Assembly (NCBI GenBank): GCA_031284065.1
Contig: JAITAP010000064.1
Coordinates: forward strand, 1 to 6,510
Length of the DNA stretch: 6,510 bases
Reading direction: 5' to 3'
Origin: Prevotellaceae bacterium
GTDB taxonomy: Bacteria; Bacteroidota; Bacteroidia; Bacteroidales; UBA932
The position numbers and the translations under genes are program-made. How positions within the stretch are numbered: the stretch's first letter is position 1; each line of letters starts with the position of its first letter. Below the pieces are notes generated by a model. That model saw nothing but the letters and a program-made list of their open reading frames with translations. It ran no database searches and was not told the origin of the DNA. Of the stretch, positions 6,455 to 6,510 are shown in pieces.

Positions 6455-6510
6455 ATGGATAAATTTGTGCTTCAGAAGATTAAATACAGAGTAGCGGAGT
6501 ATATCCGGCT
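6455..6510 (+). CDS. Unidentified protein, first 18 residues only (cut by the window edge)
   Basis: An ATG at 6455 opens a frame that stays open to the right edge and reads MDKFVLQKIKYRVAEYIR. It lies at a sensible distance from the -7 element at 6423-6430. An ATG at 6447 in another frame is closed by TAG within 16 codons and is not favoured. Too little is visible to name a family; the visible part is basic and probably helical. Its divergent arrangement with the purF-type gene says nothing firm about function. Confidence 0.55.
   Translation, partial: MDKFVLQKIKYRVAEYIR

Noticed and set aside
1..6510. CRISPR arrays, tRNA or rRNA genes, insertion sequences
   Set aside because: I saw no regularly spaced repeats, cloverleaf-type sequences, rRNA segments or transposase genes with terminal inverted repeats.

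Overview
This window is most likely a chromosomal segment of a member of the Bacteroidota, probably Bacteroidales-like. The evidence is the -7 promoter element of the TAnnTTTG type upstream of three genes, AT-rich leaders without clear Shine-Dalgarno sequences, a DUF4861-type lipoprotein, and the long (621-residue) form of amidophosphoribosyltransferase that I know from Bacteroides-type genomes. Nearly everything is on the minus strand, so the genes are read from right to left.

From right to left: the 5' end of an unidentified plus-strand gene (from 6455) diverges from the long PurF-type gene (6329-4464) across a short intergenic region with a -7 element on each strand. After PurF comes a stretch of about 240 bp holding a promoter for a DUF4861-like lipoprotein gene (4221-3007). 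Then follow a TolC-family outer-membrane protein (2962-1646), a small gene with a double-glycine-type bacteriocin/RiPP leader (1562-1424), a terminator-like hairpin (1404-1375), a multi-pass membrane protein (1371-409) and an ABC ATPase (412 to beyond the left edge). The last two genes overlap by ATGA and form an ABC exporter of BcrAB/LanFEG-like layout.

The most interesting region is 1-2962: an outer-membrane channel, a small secreted-peptide precursor and an ABC transporter in one run on one strand. This looks like a small peptide secretion and/or self-immunity cassette. The precursor is odd. Its leader ends in VDG just where a Gly-Gly cleavage site is expected, but the hydrophobic core that should follow lies in another reading frame, two bases out of register, and has its own ATG inside the leader codons. 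It may be a frameshifted pseudogene, an assembly error in a G run, a slippage site, or two overlapping small genes. No C39 peptidase domain, modification enzyme or membrane-fusion protein is visible here; they could lie beyond the left edge.

PurF and the DUF4861 lipoprotein appear to be ordinary chromosomal neighbours. The lipoprotein has its own promoter but runs into the TolC-like gene with only 44 bp between and no terminator seen, so the two may be co-transcribed.
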